This document shows positions 10,644 through 18,160 of a DNA stretch of 64,000 nt, one piece after another. The translations under genes and the position numbers were made by a program. The stretch is from Lachnospiraceae bacterium (GTDB lineage Bacteria; Bacillota; Clostridia; Lachnospirales; Lachnospiraceae): NCBI GenBank assembly GCA_021201665.1, contig JAJQEO010000048.1, forward strand, positions 46,994 through 110,993, written 5' to 3'. Each line of letters begins with the position of its first letter. The stretch's first letter is position 1. Under the pieces are notes generated by a model. That model was not told where the DNA came from. It made no database searches and was given only the letters and a program-made list of their open reading frames with translations.

Positions 10644-11015
10644 ATGGCAGAGTTCGCTGCAAAAGAGATGGCAAGGCTGGCATACCATGCCCTTGCGGAT
10701 AAAAAGGCCGAAGATATTAAAATTATCAACATAGAAAAGGTTTCGGTGCTGGCAGATTATTTTATCATTGCGTCCGGGACGAACCGCAATCAGGTGCAGG
10801 CTATGGCGGACAATGTGGAAGAGGTTCTGTATAAAGCGGGATACCATCCCAGGCAGACGGAAGGCTACCGCACCGCGAACTGGATTCTGATTGATTACGG
10901 TGATATTATCATACACGTATTTGATACGGAAAACCGCCTCTTTTATGACCTGGAACGGATATGGAGGGACGGTACGGAGACCTCGGTCGAAGAACTTGCG
11001 CAGACTGATGGATGA
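10644..11015 (+). CDS. rsfS: Ribosome silencing factor RsfS
   Basis: 123 residues. RsfS binds L14 and blocks joining of the ribosomal subunits when nutrients run low. Family features are VLADYFIIASGTNRNQV, EGYRTANWILIDYGDIIIHVF and FYDLERIW. The ATG at 10644 follows CGGAGG at the end of yqeK. It is the last gene of the obgE operon; the LytR-type gene often found between yqeK and rsfS in related genomes is absent here. Confidence 0.95.
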   Translation: MAEFAAKEMARLAYHALADKKAEDIKIINIEKVSVLADYFIIASGTNRNQVQAMADNVEEVLYKAGYHPRQTEGYRTANWILIDYGDIIIHVFDTENRLFYDLERIWRDGTETSVEELAQTDG

Positions 11016-11064
11016 GATTATCCGTAACAGATGAGTACCTTTGTAGTTATGATATGGAAGTAGC

Positions 11065-11092
11065 CATTTTGGCTAATATATTAGCCAAAATG
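11065..11092. promoter_or_regulatory. Perfect 28-bp palindrome upstream of the SseB-like gene
   Basis: The half-site CATTTTGGCTAATA is followed directly by its exact reverse complement, so all 28 bases are palindromic. It lies 50 bases after rsfS and 113 bases before the next gene. It has no T tract like a terminator and looks like an operator for a dimeric regulator, or a cruciform. The remaining 110 bases show GGTGCT/AGCACC pairing but no recognised RNA family. Confidence 0.6.
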
Positions 11093-11204
11093 ATCGGATT
11101 CCGAATGTTGTCAGGGTGCTGGATATCCCCAGTGGATGTCCGTTTAGCACCGACCGGAGCGGTAACGGAAACTACTTACTAAAAACAGGCAGGAGAGAAG
11201 TGAG

Positions 11205-12005
11205 ATGGCTGTAGATAAAAAATTTCTGGCAAGAAGCATTCAAAAAAAGCAAAGTCTGATCGTGGCATATTGTGCATTTACCAACATGCCGTTTGTTGTC
11301 TGTGATCCGGACACCTATAATGATCAGGTGTGGCTGTTTGATTCAGAGGAACAGCTGCAGGAGTTTGCAAAGCCCTATACAGAGCAGAAAATTGCTCTGA
11401 AGGGGATCAAATATCCCAATAAAAAGTTTTTAAGCTTTTTCGGCTCCCTTTTTACAATCGGGATCAATGAGATGGTTTTTGTAAACAGCAGAGGAAAGGA
11501 AACACTTGCCCTGGAGGACATGGTAAAGCAGCCTGATTTTTCCAAACTGCCAAAGGAAAAGCAGCCGATACAGAATCCCGGGCTGCAGCTGACAGGCCTT
11601 TACTTTATGCAGGAGGCGTCGCGCCCGATTCCAAATGAGCAGAAAACACAGCTGCAGGAGCTGGAGGAGGAGCTTGCGGTGAACCTGATGAAGGCCCGTT
11701 ACGTAGTACCGATCGAGCTTCTGGAAGGTCCTGAAAATGATGCGGAAAAGCTGAAGCAGCGCAAGTATCGCCTTCCAATCCTGAAAAATAAGAATGACGA
11801 GATCCTGCAGCCACTGTTTACAGACTCTACAGAATTCATGAAATTTAATAAGGAGAACAAATTCCGGGCGATCGTTGTCCCATTTGACAACCTGTCTGGG
11901 ATATTGATCAAAAATGCAAAAGGCTTCCTGCTGAATCCGGGCGGATTTCATCTGGCGATGCCGAAAGAGCTGATCGAAGGGCTGAAGAACCGATTTGAGC
12001 TTTAA
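11205..12005 (+). CDS. SseB-family protein
   Basis: 266 residues, soluble, with a strong ribosome site (CAGGAGAG). The N-terminal half resembles the SseB N-terminal domain (MPFVVCDPDTYNDQVWLFDSEEQLQEF as an alpha/beta unit). The C-terminal half (LPILKNKNDEILQPLFTDSTEFMKF, then the AIVVPFDNLSGIL region) is the second half of the same fold: proteins with this arrangement compare stored text-like values across two SseB domains. The cellular role is unknown. The gene stands alone between a palindrome and a terminator. Confidence 0.7.
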   Translation: MAVDKKFLARSIQKKQSLIVAYCAFTNMPFVVCDPDTYNDQVWLFDSEEQLQEFAKPYTEQKIALKGIKYPNKKFLSFFGSLFTIGINEMVFVNSRGKETLALEDMVKQPDFSKLPKEKQPIQNPGLQLTGLYFMQEASRPIPNEQKTQLQELEEELAVNLMKARYVVPIELLEGPENDAEKLKQRKYRLPILKNKNDEILQPLFTDSTEFMKFNKENKFRAIVVPFDNLSGILIKNAKGFLLNPGGFHLAMPKELIEGLKNRFEL

Positions 12006-12130
12006 GGACTTTTGACATCTGAACATTATTCTTGAAAGAATGTGGTCGCAATCCCATTAGCTTTAGATTTTAGACAGTGGGTAGTAGTTCACTAAAAAAG
12101 AAGGGTCTCATTGAACCGGTTTAAAAAGCG

Positions 12131-12170
12131 AGTCGGACAGCGAAAGCTATTTCGTTCTGTCCGACCTTTT
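12131..12170 (+). terminator. Rho-independent terminator after the SseB-like gene
   Basis: GTCGGACAG at 12132-12140 pairs with CTGTCCGAC at 12157-12165, and an inner CGAAA/TTTCG pair extends the stem. CTTTTCT follows. It faces the convergent lexA gene. Confidence 0.85.
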
Positions 12171-12256
12171 CTGTCCTGGCAGCGTACTGCGCCATTCTTA
12201 TAGATGTCCATTTTCTGTCCTGGCAGCGTACTCTGGCATCATTCTTATAGATGTTC
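12167..12256. repeat. Tandem duplication of 44 bases
   Basis: Two copies begin at 12167 and 12211. Each starts TTTTCTGTCCTGGCAGCGTA and ends with ATTCTTATAGATGT; they differ by a few bases near the middle. The duplication lies between the terminator and the end of lexA. No gene is seen in it. Confidence 0.75.
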
Positions 12257-12333
12257 TCTGTGGCAGGAAGCTTTGCCTCAATTCTTCTCAATATTCTCCT
12301 CTGTAAAAGTTTTCTTTACCACTGATAGTCTCT

Positions 12334-12945
12334 TTAGAAGAAACGAAATACGCCAAAAACCTTTCCGAGAATCGCCAATTCCGTAACAATAATCGGATCC
12401 ATGGTATCGTTTTCCGGCTGCAGGCGGAAATGCCCGTCTTCCTTATAAAAGGTCTTGACAGTGGCGGAATCCTCTATCAGTGCGACAACGATATCACCGT
12501 TGGCCGCTGTCTGCTGCTGACGTACCAGCACACAGTCTCCATCGAGAATACCTGCGTTGATCATGCTATCGCCCTTTACACGCAATATAAAAGACTGCTC
12601 ATTCGGCATGTATTCAGCCGGAATTGGAAAATAACTGTCAATATTCTGTTCTGCAAGAATCGGGACACCGGCGGCCACCGTACCGACAATCGGGACATTT
12701 ACCATCTCCCGGCGCACCATCTGGAAGGAATCATCCAGAATTTCAATCGCGCGCGGCTTGGTAGGATCCCTTCGGATATAGCCGTTCTTTTCCAGTGACT
12801 CCAGATGGGAGTGGACAGAAGAGGTAGACTTCAGGTGAACCGCTTCACAGATCTCCCGGACCGCAGGCGGAAATCCCCGTTTCAGAATCTCACTTTTTAT
12901 ATAATCGAGTATTTCCTGCTGTTTCGGTGTGATAGTTCCAGGCAT
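12334..12945 (-). CDS. lexA: SOS repressor LexA
   Basis: 203 residues. An N-terminal winged helix ([26 protein letters not shown]) binds SOS operators; the C-terminal S24 peptidase domain self-cleaves when RecA is active. The cleavage site is A92-G93 in TVAAGVPI, the nucleophile S127 in VKGDSM and the base K164 in TVKTF, with the same spacing between serine and lysine as in E. coli. The ATG at 12945 is preferred to upstream starts because GGGAGG is correctly placed. The promoter carries two LexA-like boxes, so autoregulation is likely. Confidence 0.95.
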   Translation of the reverse strand: MPGTITPKQQEILDYIKSEILKRGFPPAVREICEAVHLKSTSSVHSHLESLEKNGYIRRDPTKPRAIEILDDSFQMVRREMVNVPIVGTVAAGVPILAEQNIDSYFPIPAEYMPNEQSFILRVKGDSMINAGILDGDCVLVRQQQTAANGDIVVALIEDSATVKTFYKEDGHFRLQPENDTMDPIIVTELAILGKVFGVFRFF

Positions 12946-12960
12946 GATTAATAACCTCCC

Positions 12961-13016
12961 GTACATATGTTTTCTTAAGTATAGCACATCCATTTTAAAA
13001 TAGCAAACAAATGTTT
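12961..13016 (-). promoter_or_regulatory. lexA promoter with two putative LexA boxes
   Basis: Read on the minus strand, TTGCTA (13006-13001), a 17-base spacer and TATACT (12983-12978) form the promoter. AAACATTTGTTT (13016-13005) overlaps the -35 region and AAACATATGTAC (12972-12961) lies just after the start point. Both resemble the Gram-positive SOS operator, GAAC-N4-GTTC, with imperfect outer bases. Confidence 0.65.
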
Positions 13017-13085
13017 CCTTTAGACATTTTCTTTTTCGATGATATTTATTTATGAAACCTTAATAAATCTGTCGCAAAAGCTTTC

Positions 13086-13114
13086 TTGTTTTCCGAATAC
13101 AGTAATGTTATACT
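13086..13114 (+). promoter_or_regulatory. Probable promoter of the Ser/Asp-rich secreted protein gene
   Basis: TTGTTT at 13086-13091, a 17-base spacer and TATACT at 13109-13114, in the divergent region between lexA and the gene at 13274. The leader would be about 150 bases long; no structured element was recognised in it. Confidence 0.55.
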
Positions 13115-13273
13115 GTTAGCAACAGTGACACAGAGATAAACAAACTGCATTGTTTACGGGAAAAACATTGCCGACGCAATTATATTCCCACGTTCCTGTG
13201 TCCGCAGCCTGTTATTAACGTCTTCGAGACGTGCAAAATCAATTACAAATACAAAAAAGGAGAGTATGACAGT

Positions 13274-15430
13274 ATGATGAAAAAGAAACTTGCCGCTGTT
13301 ATGATGAGCGCAATCTGTCTTGCCGCAGCGATCCCATCCGTTCCCGCGATGGCGGACAGCCAGATGGTAGTCACTCTTGGCGCAGATTTGTCAGAAGAGC
13401 AGAAAACGATGATACTCCAGTATTTCGGCGTGTACGGAGAGACTAATATCGAGACTCTGACGATCACGAACGCTGACGAGAGAGAACATCTTGGCTCCTA
13501 TATTCCACTGGAGCAGATTGGCACAAGAACCTACAGCTGTGCACTGGTGAGCCCGACTACCTCAGGCGGAATTCAGGTCAAGACCGCGAACCTCACTTAT
13601 GTAACAAGCAACATGATTGCTTCGACCTTATCTACATCAGGAGTTGTAAACTGTGATGTTCTTGCAGCCGCTCCATTTGCCGTGTCCGGAACGGGTGCGC
13701 TCACCGGTATTCTGATGGCCTACGAGACAGCCTCCGGCGAGGCGCTGGATGAGAACAAAAAAGAGACAGCTACACAGGAGCTTGTCACGACAACAACGCT
13801 CTCGGAGAGTGTCGGCCAGGTGGAAGCCACACAAATTGTCAATGAGACGAAAATACAGGTCATTGAAGGGGATGTGGTCAGCACCGGCGATATCGAAGTG
13901 ATCGTTGACACGGTTGCGGAAGAGGAGGAAGTGACCCTGTCCGAGGAAGACCGCGCACTGCTTGTAGAACTGCTCGAAAAGATTGCCGAACAGGATTATA
14001 ATTATGAAGAGATGAGTGAAACACTGGAGCGAGTCGAGGAAAACCTGGCAGAAATCAAAGAGTCTCAGAGCTCGGATTCTTCTGATTCTGGCTCCTCTTC
14101 GGTAGACATCACGATTGAAATTAATAATGATTCCTCCTCAAGCTCAGATTCCAGCTCAGACTCGGACTCCAGTTCGGATTCCTCGTCAGATGCGGACGCA
14201 AGCTCGGATTCGAGTTCCGATTCGGACTCCAGTTCAGACTCCTCGTCCTTATCTGAGGACAGTATTCTCCTGAATACAGATGATTCCGCGCTTGGATCCG
14301 ATGTCGTCTTTGATGCGACAGATGAATCAGCACTCGCTGAGACAGAAGGCACGACTGAAACCGAAAGCACATCCGAAACAGAAAGCACGTCGGAGACAGA
14401 AGCCGATATCACCATAGAGACAGAGGCGGCAACGGAAGCTTCCCAGACGGAGGAAGCAGCGACAGAAGCTTCGGATGAAAGCTCGGACGAAAATATTGGT
14501 TTTGATATTACCATTTCAGATTCCTACAGTGATTCCTCCGCAGACGAGGATGGAACATCCGATACATCCTCTGACACGAGTGAGAGCGAATCCTCCGATT
14601 CAAGTATTGTACCTGAGGAAACAGAAGAGGGCAGCGCGGATATGGAAGGTTCTGATGACTCTGAGTCTGAAACGGCCGCAGCAGGTGGGGATGACATTGT
14701 AATTGAATCTGACGAAACAGAAGCAATCTCAATCACCGAGCTGGTACTTGAGCCAAATACCGACTCCGACGCGACTGAGACAGCATCCATAGAAGCAGGA
14801 TTGAATTGCCTGACCATTTCTTCATCGCAGGCAGATCTCGTCGCAGGTTCCGGTACTTTATCCGTATACAATGCCTCTGACGGTTCGCTGGTGGAGAGCG
14901 TTGAGCTTGCTGATACAACCAAAGTGATTTCAGAACTAATTACCGATTCAGATGAGCTCTCAGAGCTTGGAGACTGGACGGAAGGCATACGGTTCTACGT
15001 TTATCTGGAAAGTCCGCTGGCTCCGAATTCTTCCTATTATATCATGCTCAGTGATGACGCGTTTACAACTGCGGACGGGATGGCTTCCCTGGTGACATCA
15101 CTCGACAGCCAGATCAGCTGGAGCTTCAATACACTCAGCTATGGTATCGGTCTGGATGAAACGGTGGACGGCGTGACAGCTGGTGATACCGTGACAGGAA
15201 GTCTTTATATGGATACCACAGTATCCACCTATGCTGTGATCGATAGTGTTACAGTAGACGGTGTAGAAACTCTGATCGAAGAAAATTATATCGCGTTTAC
15301 TGAAAGCGTTAATACCTTCGAATTGATATTCGGCCAGAGTGGTGAAACTGTGATTCATGTATCTTATTATGATTCTGCAGACACGCTGAACTTTGTAAAT
15401 GAGGCGACATGCGAAGTGATTGTACAGTGA
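13274..15430 (+). CDS. Secreted DUF1002 protein with long Ser/Asp and Glu/Thr regions
   Basis: 718 residues. A signal peptide ends near AMADS (residue 27). Residues 30-260 match DUF1002 (YpuA-like): LGADLSEEQKTMILQYFG and the IASTLSTSGVVNCDVLAAAPF region. Residues 264-328 are almost only Ser and Asp, 355-400 are Thr/Glu-rich and 410-480 again Ser/Asp/Glu-rich, all strongly acidic. The C-terminus holds one SbsA-like Ig fold (about 505-620) and a further beta-rich domain. No LPXTG motif or membrane anchor is visible, so it is probably released or wall-associated through charge. The role is unknown. AAGGAGAG supports the start. Confidence 0.75.
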   Translation: MMKKKLAAVMMSAICLAAAIPSVPAMADSQMVVTLGADLSEEQKTMILQYFGVYGETNIETLTITNADEREHLGSYIPLEQIGTRTYSCALVSPTTSGGIQVKTANLTYVTSNMIASTLSTSGVVNCDVLAAAPFAVSGTGALTGILMAYETASGEALDENKKETATQELVTTTTLSESVGQVEATQIVNETKIQVIEGDVVSTGDIEVIVDTVAEEEEVTLSEEDRALLVELLEKIAEQDYNYEEMSETLERVEENLAEIKESQSSDSSDSGSSSVDITIEINNDSSSSSDSSSDSDSSSDSSSDADASSDSSSDSDSSSDSSSLSEDSILLNTDDSALGSDVVFDATDESALAETEGTTETESTSETESTSETEADITIETEAATEASQTEEAATEASDESSDENIGFDITISDSYSDSSADEDGTSDTSSDTSESESSDSSIVPEETEEGSADMEGSDDSESETAAAGGDDIVIESDETEAISITELVLEPNTDSDATETASIEAGLNCLTISSSQADLVAGSGTLSVYNASDGSLVESVELADTTKVISELITDSDELSELGDWTEGIRFYVYLESPLAPNSSYYIMLSDDAFTTADGMASLVTSLDSQISWSFNTLSYGIGLDETVDGVTAGDTVTGSLYMDTTVSTYAVIDSVTVDGVETLIEENYIAFTESVNTFELIFGQSGETVIHVSYYDSADTLNFVNEATCEVIVQ

Positions 15431-15520
15431 ATGTCGATGATTGAAAATAATACTTACTGATCAGGGCATATCTTATATAAACGTTGCTTAATATGCCTTA
15501 AAGCTAAACCATGAAACATG

Positions 15521-15575
15521 AAAAACCGCCTGGTTATCTGTTTGATTATCTTCAGATATGCCATGGCGGTTTTTT
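15521..15575 (+). terminator. Terminator after the Ser/Asp-rich gene
   Basis: AAAACCGCC at about 15522-15530 pairs with GGCGGTTTT at 15565-15573, with an inner TATCTG/CAGATA stem, and a T run follows. It separates the secreted protein gene from the recombinase locus. Confidence 0.75.
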
Positions 15576-15699
15576 GCCTGCCTCACGGGTTTTCTATTTT
15601 CCCATGTTTTTCAAATTCAAATCAGAAAATCAGATTTCCTATTAAAAAACGGATTTTAAAATCAGGTTAAAATTATGTTGAAGTATATAAATTACGGGC

Positions 15700-15729
15700 T
15701 TGACAGGAAGAAAAGGGAGGGAGTATAAT
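15700..15729 (+). promoter_or_regulatory. Consensus promoter of the XerS-like recombinase
   Basis: Perfect TTGACA (15700-15705) and perfect TATAAT (15724-15729) with an 18-base spacer. Transcription would begin near 15736 and give a leader of about 220 bases that contains the long hairpin and both dif-like sites. Confidence 0.75.
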
Positions 15730-15760
15730 AAACACAAAAATAGATCTATACGACAAACAC

Positions 15761-15841
15761 ATGTTTTTCAAATAGATCGGATGCGTTTATTTCACAAAAA
15801 GCCATGGTTATTATGAGCATTCGATCTAATTTGAAAAACAT
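15761..15841 (+). promoter_or_regulatory. Long hairpin in the recombinase leader
   Basis: The arm at 15761-15784 pairs with 15818-15841 over 23 positions with one bulged T and one mismatch; the loop is about 32 bases and contains AAAAAGCCATGGTTA. A related unit follows with a period of 86 bases (15859-15940), which keeps the loop sequence and right arm but has a shortened left arm. The hairpin may act in RNA, in DNA as a cruciform, or simply reflect paired recombinase sites. Confidence 0.6.
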
Positions 15842-15859
15842 GGAGGTTTTCATAATTAA
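15826..15859. other. Candidate dif-like recombination site 1
   Basis: A 14-base left arm (15826-15839, ending GAAAAAC) and a 14-base right arm (15846-15859, beginning GTTTTC) are imperfect inverted copies (10 of 14 matching) around a 6-base centre, ATGGAG. Two arms around a 6-base centre is the architecture of Xer/dif sites, and the site lies about 100 bases upstream of the XerS-like gene, as known for difSL in streptococci. Confidence 0.4.
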
Positions 15860-15911
15860 TAGATCGTATGCGTTTGATCCGCAAAAAGCCATGGTTATAT
15901 GAGGATCCGAT

Positions 15912-15945
15912 CTAATTTGAAAAACATGGGGGTTTTCATGTAAAG
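15912..15945. other. Candidate dif-like recombination site 2
   Basis: A second copy with the identical 14-base left arm, centre ATGGGG (15926-15931) and a right arm starting GTTTTCATG. Its right arm matches the left less well than in site 1. It ends ten bases before the recombinase start codon and overlaps the translation initiation region, so binding of the recombinase here could affect its own expression. Confidence 0.35.
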
Positions 15946-15955
15946 GGAGGTTTTT

Positions 15956-17014
15956 ATGGAGAAGAATCTGACATACAGCGAGCAGGTTAAGATTGACAAT
16001 GTGCTTCGCCTTCGGGAGGTTTTGAAGACTTTGCCGGGTTTTGCTAAGGATTATTTTCGCGCGATTGAGCCGACGACGTCTACCAGAACGAGGATTTCCT
16101 ATGCATATGACATCCGGATTTTTTTTCAGTTTCTTGTCGCGGAGAATCCGCTTTTTAGAGATAAGGATATCACGACGCTGCCGGTTGACGTGCTGGATCA
16201 GCTGCAGGCTGTGGATATTGAGGAATATCAGGAATATCTGAAGGTGTATTCAGATCCGGAGAACCATATTGTCACAAATGGCGAACGTGGACTGAAACGC
16301 AAAATGTCAGCTCTGCGCAGCTTTTACGCATATTATTATAAGCGGGAAATGATTCATACAAATCCGACGCTTCTTGTTGACATGCCTAAGCTTCATGAGA
16401 AAGAAATTATCCGTCTGGATCCGGATGAGACGGCCAGCCTGCTGGATTATATCGAGCATTGTGGGGATTCACTGACTGGCCAGAAGAAGGTTTACTATGA
16501 AAAAACAAAGGTTCGGGATCTGGCAATCGTGACGCTGCTGCTGGGGACGGGGATTCGTGTTTCAGAATGTGTCGGACTGGACGTAAATGATATTGATTTT
16601 AAAAATAATGGGATTCGTGTCGTACGAAAAGGCGGATCGGAAATGATGGTTTACTTTGGCGAGGAGGTTGAGGAGGCGTTGCGTAAGTACCTGGAGGCGC
16701 GGAAAGCGATTACACCTGTCGCCGGTCATGAGAATGCTCTCTTCTATTCCACACAGCGGCGCAGGATCGGTGTTCAGGCGGTTGAAAACATGGTTAAAAA
16801 ATATGCCAGAGAAATTACTACGACCAAGAAAATCACACCGCATAAGCTTCGCAGTACTTATGGCACGACATTATACCGGGAAACCGGAGATATCTATCTG
16901 GTCGCGGATGTTCTCGGACACAAGGATGTCAATACGACTCGCAAGCATTACGCAGCGATGGGCGACGACCGCCGCCGCACGGCTGCCAGCGCAGTAAAGC
17001 TTCGTAAAGCATGA
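15956..17014 (+). CDS. XerS-like tyrosine recombinase
   Basis: 352 residues, close to the 356 of streptococcal XerS. The N-terminal core-binding domain (PTTSTRTRISYAYDIRIFF) is followed by the catalytic domain with R in GTGIRVSECVGL, K in VVRKGGSE, H and R in TPHKLRSTYGT, H in VLGHKDV and the nucleophile Y in TRKHYAAMG, so all active residues are present. XerS acts alone in chromosome dimer resolution at a site beside its gene; integrase or invertase roles are also possible. AAAGGGAGG supports the start. The flanking repeats on both sides are listed separately. Confidence 0.85.
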   Translation: MEKNLTYSEQVKIDNVLRLREVLKTLPGFAKDYFRAIEPTTSTRTRISYAYDIRIFFQFLVAENPLFRDKDITTLPVDVLDQLQAVDIEEYQEYLKVYSDPENHIVTNGERGLKRKMSALRSFYAYYYKREMIHTNPTLLVDMPKLHEKEIIRLDPDETASLLDYIEHCGDSLTGQKKVYYEKTKVRDLAIVTLLLGTGIRVSECVGLDVNDIDFKNNGIRVVRKGGSEMMVYFGEEVEEALRKYLEARKAITPVAGHENALFYSTQRRRIGVQAVENMVKKYAREITTTKKITPHKLRSTYGTTLYRETGDIYLVADVLGHKDVNTTRKHYAAMGDDRRRTAASAVKLRKA

Positions 17015-17060
17015 GTAACGCTCTGCAAAGTCTGTATGTGTTGAGTGAGTGAAACTGAGA

Positions 17061-17236
17061 TAATTACATTCCGTGATTTTTATATGCGTAAATTGCTATA
17101 AACTACATTTGGTAGGCTTTTCATGCATGGAGTTAACATAATTATATTTCGTAAATATTATATGCATGAAGTTAACGTAATTATTTTTCGTAAATATGAT
17201 ACATTCGAGGTTAACATAAATAGTTTTCGTAAATAT
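17061..17236. repeat. 39-nt tandem repeat array downstream of the recombinase
   Basis: A 27-base core beginning GTTAAC and ending TTTTCGTAAATAT recurs at 17132, 17171 and 17210, exactly 39 bases apart, with 12-base spacers of unlike sequence. A degenerate copy precedes it near 17061-17087. The array is very AT-rich compared with its neighbours and contains no gene. It resembles iterons or binding-site arrays. Confidence 0.8.
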
Positions 17237-17289
17237 ATGATATTATACTAAAATGGCAAAGCATTAAAGACCATGTAATTATTTACAAA

Positions 17290-17382
17290 GTTTCATAAAA
17301 GTCTTTAAGTATCACAAAAAGTTTCATAAAAGCGTTTAAGTATCATAAAAAGTATCATAAAATCGTATATGCATCAGGAAAT
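17290..17382. repeat. 31-nt tandem repeat array
   Basis: Three units of exactly 31 bases start at 17290, 17321 and 17352. Each begins GTTTCATAAAA or GTATCATAAAA; the third has diverged in its second half. The array is unrelated in sequence to the 39-nt array and ends 20 bases before the stop codon of dtd. No gene is seen between 17014 and 17400. Confidence 0.8.
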
Positions 17383-17399
17383 CGCATATCGTATAAGCA

Positions 17400-17837
17400 T
17401 CAGCTTTCCAGAAGAATGGTAAACGGTCCGTCATTGCAAAGGCTGACATTCATTTTTGCGCCGAAAACACCTGTTTCTACATTTGGAACGGATTTTCTGC
17501 ACTCTGCAATAATGTACTCGTACAACTCTTCTGCCAATTGGGGGGCGCCTGCTTCTATAAAGGATGGACGGTTGCCCTTTACGCAGTTTGCGTAGAGGGT
17601 AAACTGAGACACCAGAAGCAATGCGCCATTTACATCCTTTAATGATAAATTGATTTTGCCATTATCATCAGTAAAAATACGCAGTCCAATCAGCTTTTTA
17701 ATCAGTTTGTCCGCATCCGCGCGTGTGTCATTCTGTCCGACGCCGATCAGAACCAGATACCCCTTTTCGATTGCTCCTATGATGTCACCATCAACCTCCA
17801 CCGATGCACGGGTGACTCTCTGAATTACAAATTTCAT
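17400..17837 (-). CDS. dtd: D-aminoacyl-tRNA deacylase
   Basis: 145 residues, the family length. It removes D-amino acids (and glycine from tRNA-Ala) to protect translation. The motif SQFTLYA and a variant of the GRRPSF loop ([10 protein letters not shown]) are present, and the C-terminal [11 protein letters not shown] corresponds to the NxGPVT motif, with F in place of V. It is the first - strand gene after the switch zone. Confidence 0.92.
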   Translation of the reverse strand: MKFVIQRVTRASVEVDGDIIGAIEKGYLVLIGVGQNDTRADADKLIKKLIGLRIFTDDNGKINLSLKDVNGALLLVSQFTLYANCVKGNRPSFIEAGAPQLAEELYEYIIAECRKSVPNVETGVFGAKMNVSLCNDGPFTILLES

Positions 17838-17907
17838 TATTCTCTTCTGCCCCTTTCTAAAAGCAATTGGCGCACAAACTGTTCAGTACCTTCCTCACCA
17901 TTACGAG

Positions 17908-18058
17908 GTATATCCCACACTTCGTGTGGGATGCCACCCGGCGAGGGTATATCCCACACTTCGTGTGGGATGCCCACGCCCCACAATCGGAGATTGGGGC
18001 TTATCCCGTCCGAAGGACGAGGATGCCACCCCGGCGAGGGGCAAAATCCGGCGAGGGC
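17908..18058. repeat. Hairpin repeat cluster A (intergenic)
   Basis: Three modular hairpins in a row between dtd and the rluD-like gene. Two almost identical units 39 bases apart (starting 17909 and 17948) have the stem CCCACAC-TTCG-GTGTGGG. A third at 18003-18026 has CGTCC-GAA-GGACG. Each is framed by TATCCC before and GGATGCC after, and two are followed by CCGGCGAGGG. CAATCGGAGATTG lies between. Related units occur inside mutL and the BaiN-like gene. Confidence 0.8.
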
Positions 18059-18160
18059 TGGCTTATCACGGTTAAATATAAATATACGTTTTCATACATA
18101 CTTCGCAGCAAGTGCGATACACTGTCCCGAGCAGTTAATTGTCTTCAGGTTCTCCGGTTA

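Larger units (their letters stand above)
15601..15930. repeat. 17-bp inverted repeat enclosing the recombinase promoter
   Basis: CCCATGTTTTTCAAATT at 15601-15617 is repeated exactly in inverted orientation at 15914-15930. Shorter copies lie between: ATGTTTTTCAAAT at 15761-15773 (same orientation as the left one) and its inverse at 15828-15843. The enclosed segment of about 300 bases contains the consensus promoter at 15700-15729. The arrangement suits an invertible segment or an array of recombinase binding sites; the sequence alone does not decide. Confidence 0.75.

Noticed and set aside
11093..11204. Riboswitch before the SseB-like gene
   Set aside because: Some pairing (GGTGCT with AGCACC) is visible, but no known aptamer core could be recognised.
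14065..14514. Ser/Glu-rich frame opposite the secreted protein gene
   Set aside because: Its composition is the mirror of the Ser/Asp codon repeats on the + strand; no independent evidence supports it.
17061..17382. CRISPR array
   Set aside because: Repeats are regularly spaced, but spacers in the 39-nt array are only 12 bases long, the 31-nt array has no spacers, and no cas gene is in the window.
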